Positions 1-9,353 are shown, numbered from the stretch's first letter. The stretch: 64,000 nt of DNA from Nocardioides sp. PD653-B2 (GCF_002117935.1 NZ_BDJE01000022.1:62001-126000); one strand, 5' to 3'. A program made the numbers and translations. Notes: generated from the letters alone by a model not told the origin.

Positions 1-99
1 GATGATCATCGCCAGTGCTGCGGTGGCGAACCAGACGCTGATGGAGCCGCGCTCATCGCGCGAGCGCCGCGTCGTGAGGCAGCGGGTGCGGTGGCTCAT
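1..99 (-). CDS. TadE/TadG-like pilus-associated protein (partial, 3' end outside window)
   Basis: Only the first 33 codons are present; the gene runs off the left edge. The ATG overlaps the stop of the upstream gene as ATGA. The protein begins with a basic stretch, then the class III signal motif DERGSISVW, followed by a hydrophobic segment. This is the prepilin-like N-terminus of TadE/TadG-family proteins, processed by a prepilin peptidase and anchored in the membrane. It is the last visible gene of the Tad operon. Whether it is TadG-like (with a Tad/VWA domain) or another pseudopilin cannot be seen. Confidence 0.7.
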   Translation of the reverse strand, partial: MSHRTRCLTTRRSRDERGSISVWFATAALAMII

Positions 100-557
100 C
101 ATCGGCGCTCCCGGTAGGCGTCGACGGGGCTGCTGGCGGTCGCGGTGATCGTCCGAGTGCCGGGGAGGCCGGGGATGCTCAGGTCCGCCACGTCGACCTT
201 GCAGGTCACGGTGGCGGTGACCTGGGCGGTGGTTCCCAGCGGGGCGTTGAAGGCCGCGGCGTTGATCGTGATATTGGTGGTCGTGCATTGCAGGCCCTGG
301 TCGTGCAGGCTGCTGGTGGCTGCGGACTTGCCGGAGGTGATGGCCTCGCTCTGAGTGCGCTCGATGGAGGCCGCTCGTGCTGCCTCGTAGGCGGCTGCGT
401 CCACGGACTGCTTGGCGATCTCCAAGCGGCCGCCCAGGATGATCATCGCCACGAACAGGCCGAAGGCCGGGACGCCGATCGCGGCCTCGATGGCCACCGA
501 TCCGCGCTCCTCCCGGCGCCGGTGGCGTGCGCTGGTCCGCCTCGTCTGCCTGGTCAT
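99..557 (-). CDS. TadE-family pseudopilin
   Basis: A 152-residue protein with basic N-terminus, the prepilin-type motif EERGSVAIEAAIGVP near residues 17-31 (Glu five residues after the cleavage site region) and one hydrophobic helix, then an extracellular domain rich in Ala/Thr with two cysteines. This is the usual TadE layout: a minor pilin of the Tad/Flp pilus, processed by a TadV-type peptidase. It overlaps its upstream neighbour by 4 bases (ATGA), so the two are translationally coupled. The family call is firm; the exact role in the pilus is inferred. Confidence 0.82.
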   Translation of the reverse strand: MTRQTRRTSARHRRREERGSVAIEAAIGVPAFGLFVAMIILGGRLEIAKQSVDAAAYEAARAASIERTQSEAITSGKSAATSSLHDQGLQCTTTNITINAAAFNAPLGTTAQVTATVTCKVDVADLSIPGLPGTRTITATASSPVDAYRERR

Positions 558-949
558 TCGGTGAGCCTCTCGACCGGGACGCTGGCGCTCTGGGTGACGG
601 TCACGTGCCAGCCGGGGATCACGCTCATGGACTTTCCCGTGACGGTGATCGTGGCGGTAGTCGTGGTCCGTGATCCGGAGACGCTGGTGGAGGTCATCAC
701 GTCGGAGCCTCCGGCGTCGTGGAGGAACGTGTTCGCCGTGGCCACACCGGCGTCGCGGGTGCCGGTCTCGCTGCCTGCCTCACGGGCGCCCTCCTGCGCG
801 GCCGCGAGCGCTACCTGCTTCGCGTGGTAGTACAGGGCGCCTTGGAGGCCGAGGAACATCAGCAGGAACAGCGCGGGCATCAGGAAGACCATCTGGATGG
901 TCACTGACCCGCGCTCGTCCCGGCTTCGGCGATGGAGGCTGGCGAACAT
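554..949 (-). CDS. TadE-family pseudopilin
   Basis: 131 residues. The N-terminus SRDERGSVTIQMVFLMPA is a class III prepilin leader and helix, followed by a hydrophobic stretch to about residue 40 and a secreted domain with no cysteines in the visible core. It is one of three consecutive TadE/TadG-like proteins in the operon. Its ATG lies 6 bases downstream of the Flp-like gene stop, consistent with one transcript. It probably acts as a minor pilin or assembly-initiating subunit of the Tad pilus. Confidence 0.82.
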   Translation of the reverse strand: MFASLHRRSRDERGSVTIQMVFLMPALFLLMFLGLQGALYYHAKQVALAAAQEGAREAGSETGTRDAGVATANTFLHDAGGSDVMTSTSVSGSRTTTTATITVTGKSMSVIPGWHVTVTQSASVPVERLTE

Positions 950-955
950 GGCGGC

Positions 956-1159
956 CTACTTGATCTTGGCGGACTCGCTGGTCACGAAGAACTTGATGGC
1001 GGCGACGACGATGCCGACGATGACGATCACTGCGCCGGCCCACAGGACCTGCTCGATCGTGACGGAGCCGCGCTCGTCGCGCTGCCTGGTGACGCGGTCC
1101 TCGAGGGAGGCGAGCGCGGTCAGTGCCGCCAACTGGAGGACGATGAAGAGTTGCAACAT
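956..1159 (-). CDS. Flp-like small pilin
   Basis: A 67-residue protein with a charged N-terminal part, the motif DERGSVTIEQVLW around residues 28-40 and one transmembrane helix ending in a short polar tail. Size, motif and place between tadC and tadE genes fit the major Flp/Tad pilin of actinobacteria. The long segment before the ERGS motif starts with another hydrophobic stretch, longer than a classic Flp leader. Translation may therefore start further in, but no better start codon with a ribosome site is obvious. Confidence 0.72.
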   Translation of the reverse strand: MLQLFIVLQLAALTALASLEDRVTRQRDERGSVTIEQVLWAGAVIVIVGIVVAAIKFFVTSESAKIK

Positions 1160-1231
1160 CGGGGTTCTTCCTTCCTGGTGTTCGGTTTGCGGTCTGGGTG
1201 ACCCGGGTTCTTGGGGTCGGTGTTAGGTCGG

Positions 1232-2143
1232 TCAGGTCGTGAAGCGGAGCATCGAGGGGGCGACGAGGATCGCCATGAAGACGATGCCGAGCAGGCTGGC
1301 CGGGATGTACATGCGCTCGGAGGTGGCGTTGGCCTTGCCGATCTCGGCGCTGAGCATCGCCGAGCGGAGTGCGGCGGCGCGGGCCCGGAGGTTGTGGTAG
1401 ATCTGGGCTCCGTCCTGGCCGGACTGCTGCATGATGTCGGCGAGGTCGTCGAGCTCGGGGACGGCGAGCTCGTCGGCGAGGCCGTGCAGGGAGTCCCAGG
1501 GTGCGCGGGTCATGTAGCGGGCGCGGCGCAGCTCGCTCTCGATCCGCTTGAAGACCCACTTGTCGCCGACCTCGGCTGCCGAGCGCAGTGCCTGCTGGCC
1601 GCTGGATCCGTCTCGTACGCCGGTGGCCACCATGTCGATGTAGGCGCCCAGGGCGCGGCTGAACTCGATGCGGGCCTTCTTGGCGTCGTCGGCGGCGTTG
1701 TAGTTGGGCATGAACCAGAACAGGGCGGCCAGGGCCAGCGAGCCGAGCGTCGGGATGGCGAACGGCAGCGGCAGGCCGATCAGCGTGAAGAAGGCGGCCA
1801 GCAGTGGCGGCATGATCAGGCCGAGCAGTGCCCATACGACCTTCTCGCCGTAGAACCGGGTCTCGCTGATCTGCAGGATGGCCAGGTCCTTGCGGGGAGT
1901 GTGGGCCCAGGCGCCGCCGGGCAGGTTCTTCATCGCCCACAAGCCGATCCGATCGACCGCCGAGCTGGTGCCGGTGTCGGCGTCGGGGTCGGGAGTGTTT
2001 CGGCGGGGTACGACGTGGTCAGGTGAGAGACGGTCCAGCGCGTCGACCAGGTCGGGGTCGGAGGGTGCGAGGCGCCATACGAGCAGGGCGAGGGCCAGCC
2101 CGATGAGGGTGCCGCTGGCGAGCGCGATCTGCAGGCCGGTCAT
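1232..2143 (-). CDS. tadC: Type II secretion F-family protein, TadC-like
   Basis: 303 residues when started at the ATG at 2143, which overlaps the upstream tadB stop (ATGA). It has hydrophobic helices at the N-terminus (residues about 4-22), a pair in the middle (about 90-140) and one at the end, with the cytoplasmic T2SSF domain between. TadB and TadC form the inner-membrane platform that couples the TadA ATPase to pilus growth. A longer open frame continues upstream into tadB, but it is only a shadow of that gene. Confidence 0.85.
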   Translation of the reverse strand: MTGLQIALASGTLIGLALALLVWRLAPSDPDLVDALDRLSPDHVVPRRNTPDPDADTGTSSAVDRIGLWAMKNLPGGAWAHTPRKDLAILQISETRFYGEKVVWALLGLIMPPLLAAFFTLIGLPLPFAIPTLGSLALAALFWFMPNYNAADDAKKARIEFSRALGAYIDMVATGVRDGSSGQQALRSAAEVGDKWVFKRIESELRRARYMTRAPWDSLHGLADELAVPELDDLADIMQQSGQDGAQIYHNLRARAAALRSAMLSAEIGKANATSERMYIPASLLGIVFMAILVAPSMLRFTT

Positions 2144-3072
2144 GCGAGTGCTCCTTCCTTCTCGCCCGGTACCGTGCGCTGGGCGGCGCGGTGCGCGTTG
2201 CGGGCCTGGAGGTCGAGGAACCGCGGGAGCGGCTTGGCGACAGCCATCCGGCGCATCCACAGCAGCGTGGCCACGTAGGCCGAGAGCAGGACAGCGAGGA
2301 TGACCTGGCCCAGCGGGCTGCCGTAGGGCTCGATGTAGTCGCCGGTGAAGGCGAGCATGCCCAGCACACCGAGGGTGATCACGGTGACGGTGCGGGCGGT
2401 GGTGCGTGGCTTGGCCTGGTCGGCGGCGATCTGGCGGCGGGCGCGCACGTCGGAGGCGACGGTCTCGGCGAGGGCGTCCAACGCCTTCGACAGTCCGGCC
2501 TGGCCGCGGCCGCTTGCGGCAAGGATCAGCTGGCTGGCCACGACGTCGCCGGTGGAGTCGTTGAGGTCCTCGGCGAAGGCGCGCAGCACGTCCTCGGTGC
2601 TGGCGGTGTTGTTCCACAACCGGGAGACCATCAGCCCGACCTCGCGCTCGATCGGCGCCGGCGCGGACTGCAGGGACTTGATGAGCGCCGAGCGCAGGGA
2701 CTGGCCGGCGGTCAGCTTGCCCGACAGGGACCGCGTCCACTCCTCGAGCGCCTCGAGCTTCTCGATGCTCGCGGCCGCCGGCGGCGGTGTCAGCAGCAGC
2801 GGGATACCGATGATCCCGACCGGGACGAGCGCGATCGCGATCACCCAGCCGGTCACCAGCGCGACCAGGAGGCCGGCCACGGCACCGCCGGCCATCAGCA
2901 TCCGGGTGCGCCGGTCGAGCCGGACGAACCAGTTCCCCAGCCGTCCGAACGGGGTGACGGTCCGGGCGGGCTGCGGCGGCTTGGGCGGCGCGGGGATCAG
3001 CGCGTAGACCATCCCGATCAGGCCGGTGACAATGAGGGCGCCGAAGACGGCCGGCGGGAACGCGGTGCTCAT
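2140..3072 (-). CDS. tadB: Type II secretion F-family protein, TadB-like
   Basis: 310 residues with an N-terminal membrane helix, a proline-rich linker, a helix pair near residues 60-95, a T2SSF domain (LEEWTRSLSGKLTAGQSL region) and two C-terminal helices. It is the partner of the following tadC gene in the pilus platform. It overlaps both neighbours by 4 bases, so stoichiometric expression from one messenger is likely. Confidence 0.87.
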   Translation of the reverse strand: MSTAFPPAVFGALIVTGLIGMVYALIPAPPKPPQPARTVTPFGRLGNWFVRLDRRTRMLMAGGAVAGLLVALVTGWVIAIALVPVGIIGIPLLLTPPPAAASIEKLEALEEWTRSLSGKLTAGQSLRSALIKSLQSAPAPIEREVGLMVSRLWNNTASTEDVLRAFAEDLNDSTGDVVASQLILAASGRGQAGLSKALDALAETVASDVRARRQIAADQAKPRTTARTVTVITLGVLGMLAFTGDYIEPYGSPLGQVILAVLLSAYVATLLWMRRMAVAKPLPRFLDLQARNAHRAAQRTVPGEKEGALA

Positions 3073-4754
3073 GAGGTGGCCACCCCCGGGTTGGCCTGGG
3101 ATTCGGCCTTGTAGGCCTCGAGGTCGAACCCGTGCCGCGCCAGCTCCTGGGCGAGGAAGTTGTCGAGCTTGCCGGTCGTGACGGCCTGGCCGAGCTGGTT
3201 GGGGGCGAAGATCGGGGTGGTGGCGTATCCCCTGGCGGCGTCGATGCTGGGCTGGACGACCAGGACCTCCTCGACCCAGCGATGCTTGCGGAAGGTGCCG
3301 TCGGGATTGGCGACGACCTCCGAGCGCAGGTACATCACGATGTCGATCGCGGCGGCCAGCTTGCTGATCGCCAGCTCGCGGGTGACCTGGGGGCCCTTCT
3401 CCATGGCGCAGGAGACGAGCTTCTCGATGGTGTGCTCGGCGCTGCGGGCGTGAGTGGTGCTGATCGAGCCCGGCCCGGACTCCATGGCCTTGAGCATGTT
3501 CCAGACCTCGGGGCCGCGGACCTCGCCGACGATCTGGCGGGCGAGGTTGAACCGGAACGAGTGGTGGATGGCCTCCTCGAGGCTGAACTCACCGGCCTGG
3601 CGGCCGTCGATGCCGACTTCTCCGGATCCCGGGCGGTGCTCCCAGGCGTGGACGATCTTGTGGCGGTCGACGAGCTCGTGCAGGTGCAGCTCGAACTCGG
3701 TCTCGAAGGTGCCGATCATCTCCCAGGGCGGGATGCACGAGCACAGGGCGCGGACCCAGGTGGTCTTGCCGCTGCCTTGGACGCCGGAGACGACGATGCT
3801 CTTGCCGGCGCGCACGCAGGCGGCGACGAAGTCGGCCAGGACCGGGCTGCATGCCTTGCGGTCGTAGACCATCTCGTCCATCGACACCTCGCGCATGCCG
3901 TGGCGGCGGATCACGACGGAGGTGTAGGCCATCACCCAGGAGCCGGCCGCGAGCCGCGCTCCCCCGGGCAGCCGGAGGTCGAGGTGCGGTCGGGCCTCGG
4001 TGAAGGGGCGGTTCTGTCGAGCGCCGAGGTCGGAGAGGAACTCGCGCAGCTCGTCCTCGGAGTCGGCGATCGGGGCGGCCTCCACCAGGGTGCCGTCGAC
4101 CAGTTCCAGCCACACCGAGCAGAGCGGGCCGCGAGCGATGACGATGATGTTCTCCACGTCCTCGCGCTCGACCAGGGGCTGCAGGCGGCCGAGTCCGAAC
4201 AGGGCGGCGTGGAGGGCGCACTTGAGTGCCTTCTCGTGGTCCTTCGTCCACGGCGGCCGGCCGGTGGAGACCAGCGTCTCGGCCTCGGACTTGATGAGCT
4301 CCTCGATGACGTCGAGGCCCATCTGCTCGCGGTCCTCCTCGGTGACCCGGCCACCTTCCTTGTCGAGCCGGGCGGTCAGGCGCGACGAGATCTCCGCGCG
4401 ATACTGCGCGATCAACTCCCAGTCCAGCTCGACCCCGCCGTCCGCACCAAGGATGTGGTGGTGCTCCTCCGGCGCGGGCGCCACCAGCGGGGGCAGGCTG
4501 AACTCCGAGCGGGCGCGGCCCTGCAGCCGGTCCTCGCCTTCGCTGGTCCAGGCGCCGGCGAAGATCGGCAGTGACGTCGGGTCGTGGTCCTCGACGACCG
4601 GCGCCGGCGGGGGCGGCGGGGTGCCGTTCGTGCTGCGGCCGCGGGCGAAGGGCGAGGTCTTCTCGCGGTTCGCGGCGTGCCGGGCCTCCAACCACTCGTC
4701 GGCGCGCAGTGGGTCGCGGCCGTTGGTCTCCGGGTGGTGTCCGTCGGTGCTCAT
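3069..4754 (-). CDS. tadA: Pilus assembly ATPase TadA/CpaF
   Basis: 561 residues when started at the ATG at 4754, which overlaps the tadZ-like gene by ATGA. The N-terminal ~90 residues are disordered and Pro-rich. A secretion ATPase domain follows with Walker A GVQGSGKTT near residue 325, an Asp/Glu box (GTFETEFELHL), a Walker B-like LARQIVGEVRGPEVW and a His box (STTHARSAEHT). These are the hallmarks of the type II/IV secretion ATPase GspE/CpaF family that powers Flp pilus assembly. A reading frame extending upstream to 5318 lies inside the neighbouring gene and is not used. Confidence 0.93.
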   Translation of the reverse strand: MSTDGHHPETNGRDPLRADEWLEARHAANREKTSPFARGRSTNGTPPPPPAPVVEDHDPTSLPIFAGAWTSEGEDRLQGRARSEFSLPPLVAPAPEEHHHILGADGGVELDWELIAQYRAEISSRLTARLDKEGGRVTEEDREQMGLDVIEELIKSEAETLVSTGRPPWTKDHEKALKCALHAALFGLGRLQPLVEREDVENIIVIARGPLCSVWLELVDGTLVEAAPIADSEDELREFLSDLGARQNRPFTEARPHLDLRLPGGARLAAGSWVMAYTSVVIRRHGMREVSMDEMVYDRKACSPVLADFVAACVRAGKSIVVSGVQGSGKTTWVRALCSCIPPWEMIGTFETEFELHLHELVDRHKIVHAWEHRPGSGEVGIDGRQAGEFSLEEAIHHSFRFNLARQIVGEVRGPEVWNMLKAMESGPGSISTTHARSAEHTIEKLVSCAMEKGPQVTRELAISKLAAAIDIVMYLRSEVVANPDGTFRKHRWVEEVLVVQPSIDAARGYATTPIFAPNQLGQAVTTGKLDNFLAQELARHGFDLEAYKAESQANPGVATS

Positions 4755-5590
4755 GCCTGGCCTCCGTTCGTGGGAGCGAGGGCGGCCTGGTTGGCGCCGA
4801 GAATCGACTGGATGGCCGCGGTGCTGGCCCGGTAGCCGCGCAGCAGCCCGGAGGACTCGAACTTGCGGGGCTTGCGGGCGCCGTGGGAGTAGACCTCGGC
4901 CACCTCGGGCTCCCAGTCCACGGAGGCGACCACAGGGATCTGGAGGGCCTTGACGATGTGGCGTGCGGTGTAGGGCCGGACTCGGGCACCGGTGGGCAGC
5001 GTGTGCCAGCGCCGCTCCTCGTCGACGAGGAGGACCCCGAGCCGGGAGAGGCCGCCAGCCGCGGCGAACTGTGCTCGCAGGGTCTTGGCCCAGCTGGTGG
5101 CGCCGGCGAGTGCCGGCAGCGAGCTGCGGGTGACGAGCAGGGCTAGGTCGGAGGCGGCGATGAGCGGCTGGGGCCAGCCGGCGAGGCCGAGTCGTCCGGC
5201 GTCGACGATGACGTCCTGGCCGTTGCGGTCGAGGGCGCGCAGCTGCTCGGTGAGCGGTTCCCACAGGGGCAGCAGGCTGGGGGCCTGCTCGTGGGCCCGG
5301 ATGCCGGGTAGGAACCAAGCCGACCGCTCGGCCGCCGCCCCGGGGTCCAGCAGCAGCGTCTCGCGGGGCAGTGCGTCGGCCAGCGTCCCCTCGCGCAGAG
5401 AGAGGGCGAGGTTGATCAGGCCGCCGGTCGGCTCCTGGGCGCCGTGGAAGTAGCCGGCGAAGACCGAGGAGGATCCGGTCGGGTCTGCGTCGACCAGGAG
5501 CACCGGTCGGTGCCAGTTGAGGGTGAGCCCGAGCGCCGTGGTCGACACGCCAGGCGAACCGCTCGCGGAGGCCAGGACGATCACCGCCAT
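4751..5590 (-). CDS. TadZ/CpaE-like P-loop ATPase
   Basis: 279 residues. It starts with MAVIVLASASGSPGVSTTA, a ParA/MinD-type Walker A in which the usual lysines are replaced (SGSPGVSTT), then LLVDADPTGSS, a switch I-like stretch. It sits directly before tadA, where TadZ/CpaE proteins localise the pilus machine to the pole. The altered P-loop is common in TadZ homologues, which often bind nucleotide weakly, so this is a scaffold-like ATPase rather than a chromosome partition protein. Confidence 0.8.
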   Translation of the reverse strand: MAVIVLASASGSPGVSTTALGLTLNWHRPVLLVDADPTGSSSVFAGYFHGAQEPTGGLINLALSLREGTLADALPRETLLLDPGAAAERSAWFLPGIRAHEQAPSLLPLWEPLTEQLRALDRNGQDVIVDAGRLGLAGWPQPLIAASDLALLVTRSSLPALAGATSWAKTLRAQFAAAGGLSRLGVLLVDEERRWHTLPTGARVRPYTARHIVKALQIPVVASVDWEPEVAEVYSHGARKPRKFESSGLLRGYRASTAAIQSILGANQAALAPTNGGQA

Positions 5591-5593
5591 GCC

Positions 5594-6280
5594 TCAGCGC
5601 TCCCGAGCGTCCAAGACGAGTGCGACCCGTCCGGTGGCAGCTCGGGCAGCCAGGTCGGCCGCCTCGGCTTCGGGCACCGAGACGTCGACGACGGTCTCCC
5701 CCGTCTCCTCGACCCGGCTAACACCAACGACGGTGGCCTCGATGGTGACCGGCTCCCTATCGGTGATCTCTCCCTGGTCGCCGGGCGTGGTGACGATCCG
5801 GACGATGTCGCCGCCGTAGAGCGGCTCCGACGGCATCTGGGCGGGAGTAAGGCTGATGCCCACCAGGGACTCTCCCTCCCCCGGCACCAGGTTGTCGGTG
5901 ACTGCTTGCGCGGTGAGCAGGGTGCCGGCCCACAGGTCGACCGCGGCGCGGCTGCCCTCGAGCTCGGCCTTCTGGCTGCCGGGGACCGGGGTCAACGCCG
6001 GGTCGGCGCTGACCCGCACGACGGCGAGGTCGCCGGCCTCGATGGTCTCGCCGCGCTTGATGTCGCGGCTAACCACGAGGACTTCCTGCGTGTCGTTGAC
6101 CGACGTGAAGGCGAAGGCGGTACCGAGCGCTCCTGCGGCGACAAGGGCCGCACAGAGTGCGAACACCCATCGTCTGCGGCGCCGCTTGGGTCGTGGTCGA
6201 GGACTGTTGTTGAGATTGGGCGTGGGTCGGCTGGTGGGGGTTGCCTCGCCTGACCGAACTTGAGCGGTGTTCTGCGACAT
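5594..6280 (-). CDS. cpaB: SAF-domain pilus protein, CpaB/RcpC-like
   Basis: 228 residues from the ATG at 6280; an upstream in-frame GTG at 6310 is possible. A basic cytoplasmic stretch (PKRRRRRW) is followed by one membrane helix (residues about 38-58) and an extracellular SAF domain (VVSRDIKRGETIEAGDLAVV) with a second beta-clip half. CpaB/RcpC proteins are thought to anchor the pilus to the envelope. It is the first gene of the Tad operon; its stop is 3 bases before the tadZ-like start. Confidence 0.83.
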   Translation of the reverse strand: MSQNTAQVRSGEATPTSRPTPNLNNSPRPRPKRRRRRWVFALCAALVAAGALGTAFAFTSVNDTQEVLVVSRDIKRGETIEAGDLAVVRVSADPALTPVPGSQKAELEGSRAAVDLWAGTLLTAQAVTDNLVPGEGESLVGISLTPAQMPSEPLYGGDIVRIVTTPGDQGEITDREPVTIEATVVGVSRVEETGETVVDVSVPEAEAADLAARAATGRVALVLDARER

Positions 6281-6601
6281 GGATCCCGAGTCCTCTCGTG
6301 TCTCGATCACCTATGTGTCAAGACGGGTCCGGAGCGGTCATCGCCAACCCAACCCGACATGAAGACACTAGTGCATTTCTATCGAGCGGTTGACTGTCCG
6401 CAGGTGACCAACTCCGAGATGTCATCGCCCGAGTCCTGACCGGACGTGGTTACGCGGCCCAGTCCCCCAATGGGACTGATCAGTTTCGCGCACCGAACGT
6501 CCGGATCTATGGGACCACAAATCATCCGGTTCACCCGGGGAGATTTTTGTCCTTGTGGATAACGGCAAACCAGGAGGCGCCTGCGGAAAATCTGCCCGAA
6601 G

Positions 6602-7048
6602 CTACTTCTCCTCGCGCCGCAGGCGCTGGCGTTGTGCCTCACAGAAGGCGGCGACGACAACTTCCGGGGAGTGCCCCAACGCGCGGGCGAGTTTGTCGAG
6701 TTGCCTGGCCGCAGGAAGCCGAGCCCAGCGGCCTTGCTCCCAGGCGTAATAGGTAGGCACAGCCACATTCACGGCCGCCGCCAGCTTTGGCACTGTCAGC
6801 CCGGCCTGCAGACGCAGCGCCCTGAGGTCGGGGATCTCACCGTCAATGTGGATGAGACGAAGGGTCGGGATGTCGAGGGCTCTTGCGAGCTTGACCAGGA
6901 AATCCGGCCGGGGAGCGGACGTGCCGAGCTCCCAGCGCGAGATGCGCTCCCCGCCAGCAGCACCGACGAGACGCGCCAACTCGTGCTGGGTCAGGCCCGC
7001 CTTCTCGCGTGCTGCCCGCAACTCCGAGGGGTCGACTCCGGTAACCAT
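6602..7048 (-). CDS. XRE-family regulator with two helix-turn-helix domains
   Basis: 148 residues with two Cro/C1-type HTH units in tandem. The first spans about residues 8-62 (LRAAREKAGLTQHELARLVG, then ISRWELGTSAP). The second spans about 73-130 (LRALRLQAGLTVPKLAAAV, then YYAWEQGRW). It is read in the same direction as the pilus operon and lies 322 bases upstream of cpaB, so it may regulate the pilus genes or simply be a neighbour. There is no sensor domain. Confidence 0.75.
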   Translation of the reverse strand: MVTGVDPSELRAAREKAGLTQHELARLVGAAGGERISRWELGTSAPRPDFLVKLARALDIPTLRLIHIDGEIPDLRALRLQAGLTVPKLAAAVNVAVPTYYAWEQGRWARLPAARQLDKLARALGHSPEVVVAAFCEAQRQRLRREEK

Positions 7049-7207
7049 CAGCGACGAACACTAGCGACAGGGAGAACGATCATCACACTTCCGCGACGGC
7101 GCCGAGCTGCTCGATCGGTCGAGTCCCGTGCGGTGGTGTGGGAGGGCTCGACTCGGGCGACGGTAAGCGAGTGCGTCGGAGCGATCTACCGAATCGAGGA
7201 GACGCAT

Positions 7208-7226
7208 GTACGAAGTTGGATAGTAG
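7208..7226. promoter_or_regulatory. BlaI-type operator, site 1 (degenerate)
   Basis: GTACGAAGTTGGATAGTAG. The right half matches the repeated consensus CTACTATG-N3-CATAGTAG in 7 of 8 bases; the left half is weak (5 of 8). It lies 47 bases upstream of the TTG start of the lipoprotein gene at 7274, the same gene type that carries a better site at 61597-61615. Confidence 0.5.
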
Positions 7227-7273
7227 ATTTCCAGGTCGAACATCGCTCATGACCAAGCAGGAGACACTGAAGA

Positions 7274-7768
7274 TTGCATGGTGCAAGCCATACGACAGCG
7301 CTCAGGCCACCGCTTCGAGGTGCGGGATGGCTTCGCGCCAGCATCGTGGCGGCCATGCTGGTCTCCGCGGCTATGTTGGGCGCGTGTTCGTCCGGGAGGC
7401 CCGCGGAGACGCGGGGTCGGGCGACCCGCACGCGCCGGCGGATGTCAGTTCCGCACCAGCAACGACCGGGGCGGGCGCCCGAGCCGACCTCGGAGCCGGA
7501 GCAGGGTCCGGTTCTTCGCGTTACCATCTCCGGAGACGACGTCGGGCCGAACGCCGAGGCGATCGAGGTTCCCGCCGGGGAACCGCTCACCGTCTGGATC
7601 TCCTCGGACCGACCCGGCCAACTGCACGTCCATTCCAAGCCGGAGCAGTTCGTCGACTTCGGCAAGGGAGTATCGACGCACGAGCTCGTGGTGGAGACCC
7701 CCGGGGCCGTCGAGATCGAGGAGCACGACACGTCCGCTGTCGTGGCCCGGGTGCGAGTGACCGGGTGA
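7274..7768 (+). CDS. Putative metal-binding lipoprotein, copy 1 (function unknown)
   Basis: About 164 residues from a TTG start chosen because it supplies the basic n-region before the hydrophobic core and lipobox (MLGACSS, Cys near residue 38). A low-complexity linker follows, then a compact domain with the conserved pattern GQLHVHSKPEQF and, at the end, VEIEEHDTSAVVARVRV. The latter looks like a beta-sandwich (cupredoxin-like) edge, with histidines that could bind copper. It is a clear paralogue of the lipoprotein at 60995-61438. Its stop overlaps the GTG of the next membrane protein gene, so the two form a unit. I do not recognise a named family; metal binding is inference. Confidence 0.66.
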   Translation: MHGASHTTALRPPLRGAGWLRASIVAAMLVSAAMLGACSSGRPAETRGRATRTRRRMSVPHQQRPGRAPEPTSEPEQGPVLRVTISGDDVGPNAEAIEVPAGEPLTVWISSDRPGQLHVHSKPEQFVDFGKGVSTHELVVETPGAVEIEEHDTSAVVARVRVTG

Positions 7769-9076
7769 ACCTCGCCCACGGACTTGGCGCAAGCAGCGAC
7801 CTCCCCATCCCGGCCTCCCTGGCCGGGGCCGGAGGCACCGCGGCCCTCGCCGTCTCCTTCATCGTCCTGCTCTACGCTTGGCGATCGCCCCGTTACAACG
7901 ACACCATGGCCGGTACGCCGGCTCCCTGGCTCGTGGCCACGGTCGTAGGACATCGGGCGTTCGGATGGACGCTGAGGCTCGCCGGGCTGCTGGTACTCGG
8001 CTTCGTCGTCTGGGCGGCGGTGGCGGGCAGAGATCTCGCGACGAACCCGACCTTCGGCATCGTCTACGTCTGGCTGTGGGTGGGCATTGTCCCCGCCTCG
8101 CTGCTGTTCGGTCCTTGGTTCAAGGCCGTCAGCCGGGCGCGCACCACGCATCTGGTCCTGACGCGGCTCACGGGAGGTGATCCCGGGAAGGGGATGCTGC
8201 CATACCCGCCCCGGCTCGGCTACTGGCCGGCTGCGCTCGGTCTGCTGGCGTTCGTCTGGATGGAGCTGGTGTACCCGGGCGGGTCTACCTGGGACCGGTG
8301 CGGCCGTGGTTCGCCATGTACTCCGCGGCGATATTGCTCGGCGGCGCCGTGTTCGGCTCTCGCTGGCTCGAGCGCGCAGACCCGTTCGAGGTGTACTCGA
8401 CGCTCGTCGGCTATCCATCTGGGGTAGATCCGTTGACGGCGGGCTTGCGATGCGTGCGCCGCTGCGCAACCTCGCGGGCATCCGGCCAGAGGCCGGGCTC
8501 GTGGCCGTGGTGTCCGTCCTGCTCGGGTCCACGGCGTTCGACAGCTTCCGATCCTCGACGTTCTGGGTGCAGTACTCCCAGGAGACCGAGTCGTCGATCA
8601 CGACCATCAACACCGGTCTGCTGGTAGCGGCGCGCCTCGTCGTCGGAGTCACCTTCACGATCGCAACGACCGCGTTCGCCGGCGACGACCGCTTGCCCCG
8701 CTGGAGTCATCCAGCGGCACTGGCGCACTCGATCGTGCCGATCATCGTCGGCTACATGATCGCCCACTACCTGTCGTTCTTTGACGAGTACGGTCAGCAG
8801 ACCCTGCTCCAGCTCAGCGATCCCCTCGGCCGGGGCGACAACTTGTTCGGCACCGCGGACTGGGAGGTGAACTACTGGCTGTCCCTGAACCCTTCGCTGC
8901 TGGCTCTGATCAAGGTCATGGCCATCGTGGTCGGCCATGTGCTCGGCGTGGTGGCCGCGCACGACAGGTCGCTGCAGATCCTGCCACTTCGGCGGCAGTT
9001 CTCAGGGCAACTGCCCCTGCTCTTGGCGATGACGCTCTACACGTTTTCCGGCCTGTATCTGTTGTTCGGCCTGTAG
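7765..9076 (+). pseudogene. Polytopic membrane protein, copy 1, with two frameshifts
   Basis: Aligned by eye to the intact paralogue at 59678-60994 (438 residues), this copy begins MNLAHGLG at a GTG overlapping the lipoprotein stop and is colinear to the terminal LYLLFGL. It is 5 bases shorter overall. One base is missing near 8283 (after GWMELVYPG), and about four bases are missing near 8412 (in STLVG-LSIWG). The pieces on either side are well conserved, including the histidine-bearing helices VGYMIAHYLSFF and GHVLGVVAAHD. It is either a recent pseudogene or contains sequence errors. The family has about ten membrane helices and no function I can name. Confidence 0.72.
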
Positions 9077-9353
9077 CCGCGCTCCGGTGCCTGAATCGAG
9101 ACCCATGCGCTTGCACAAGACTTGGACGCAGGTCGCCATGCTCGCGACGGCTCCGACGACAGACCGCAGTGCCCGGATGGCGCCGGACCTCGATGCCCAC
9201 CCCCGATGCGCAGCGCTGGAGAAGACACGTGTTCCGCGGTAGACCTAAGGCCGGACGAGAATCCGAGTCTCGGCTGTGCTTAGATGACCGCTCGTGTTGG
9301 CGCTCCTGGCCGGACACCAACACCGTCCTAGCAGCGGCAGGAAGGACCAGTGC

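Noticed and set aside
1232..2740. Upstream extension of the tadC frame to 2740
   Set aside because: The extra N-terminus is Arg/Pro-rich shadow of tadB; the ATG at 2143 gives the proper TadC start with an ATGA overlap.
3132..4574. Long open frame of 480 codons on the plus strand, antisense to tadA
   Set aside because: High-GC shadow; no domain, composition skewed and the real ATPase motifs are on the other strand.
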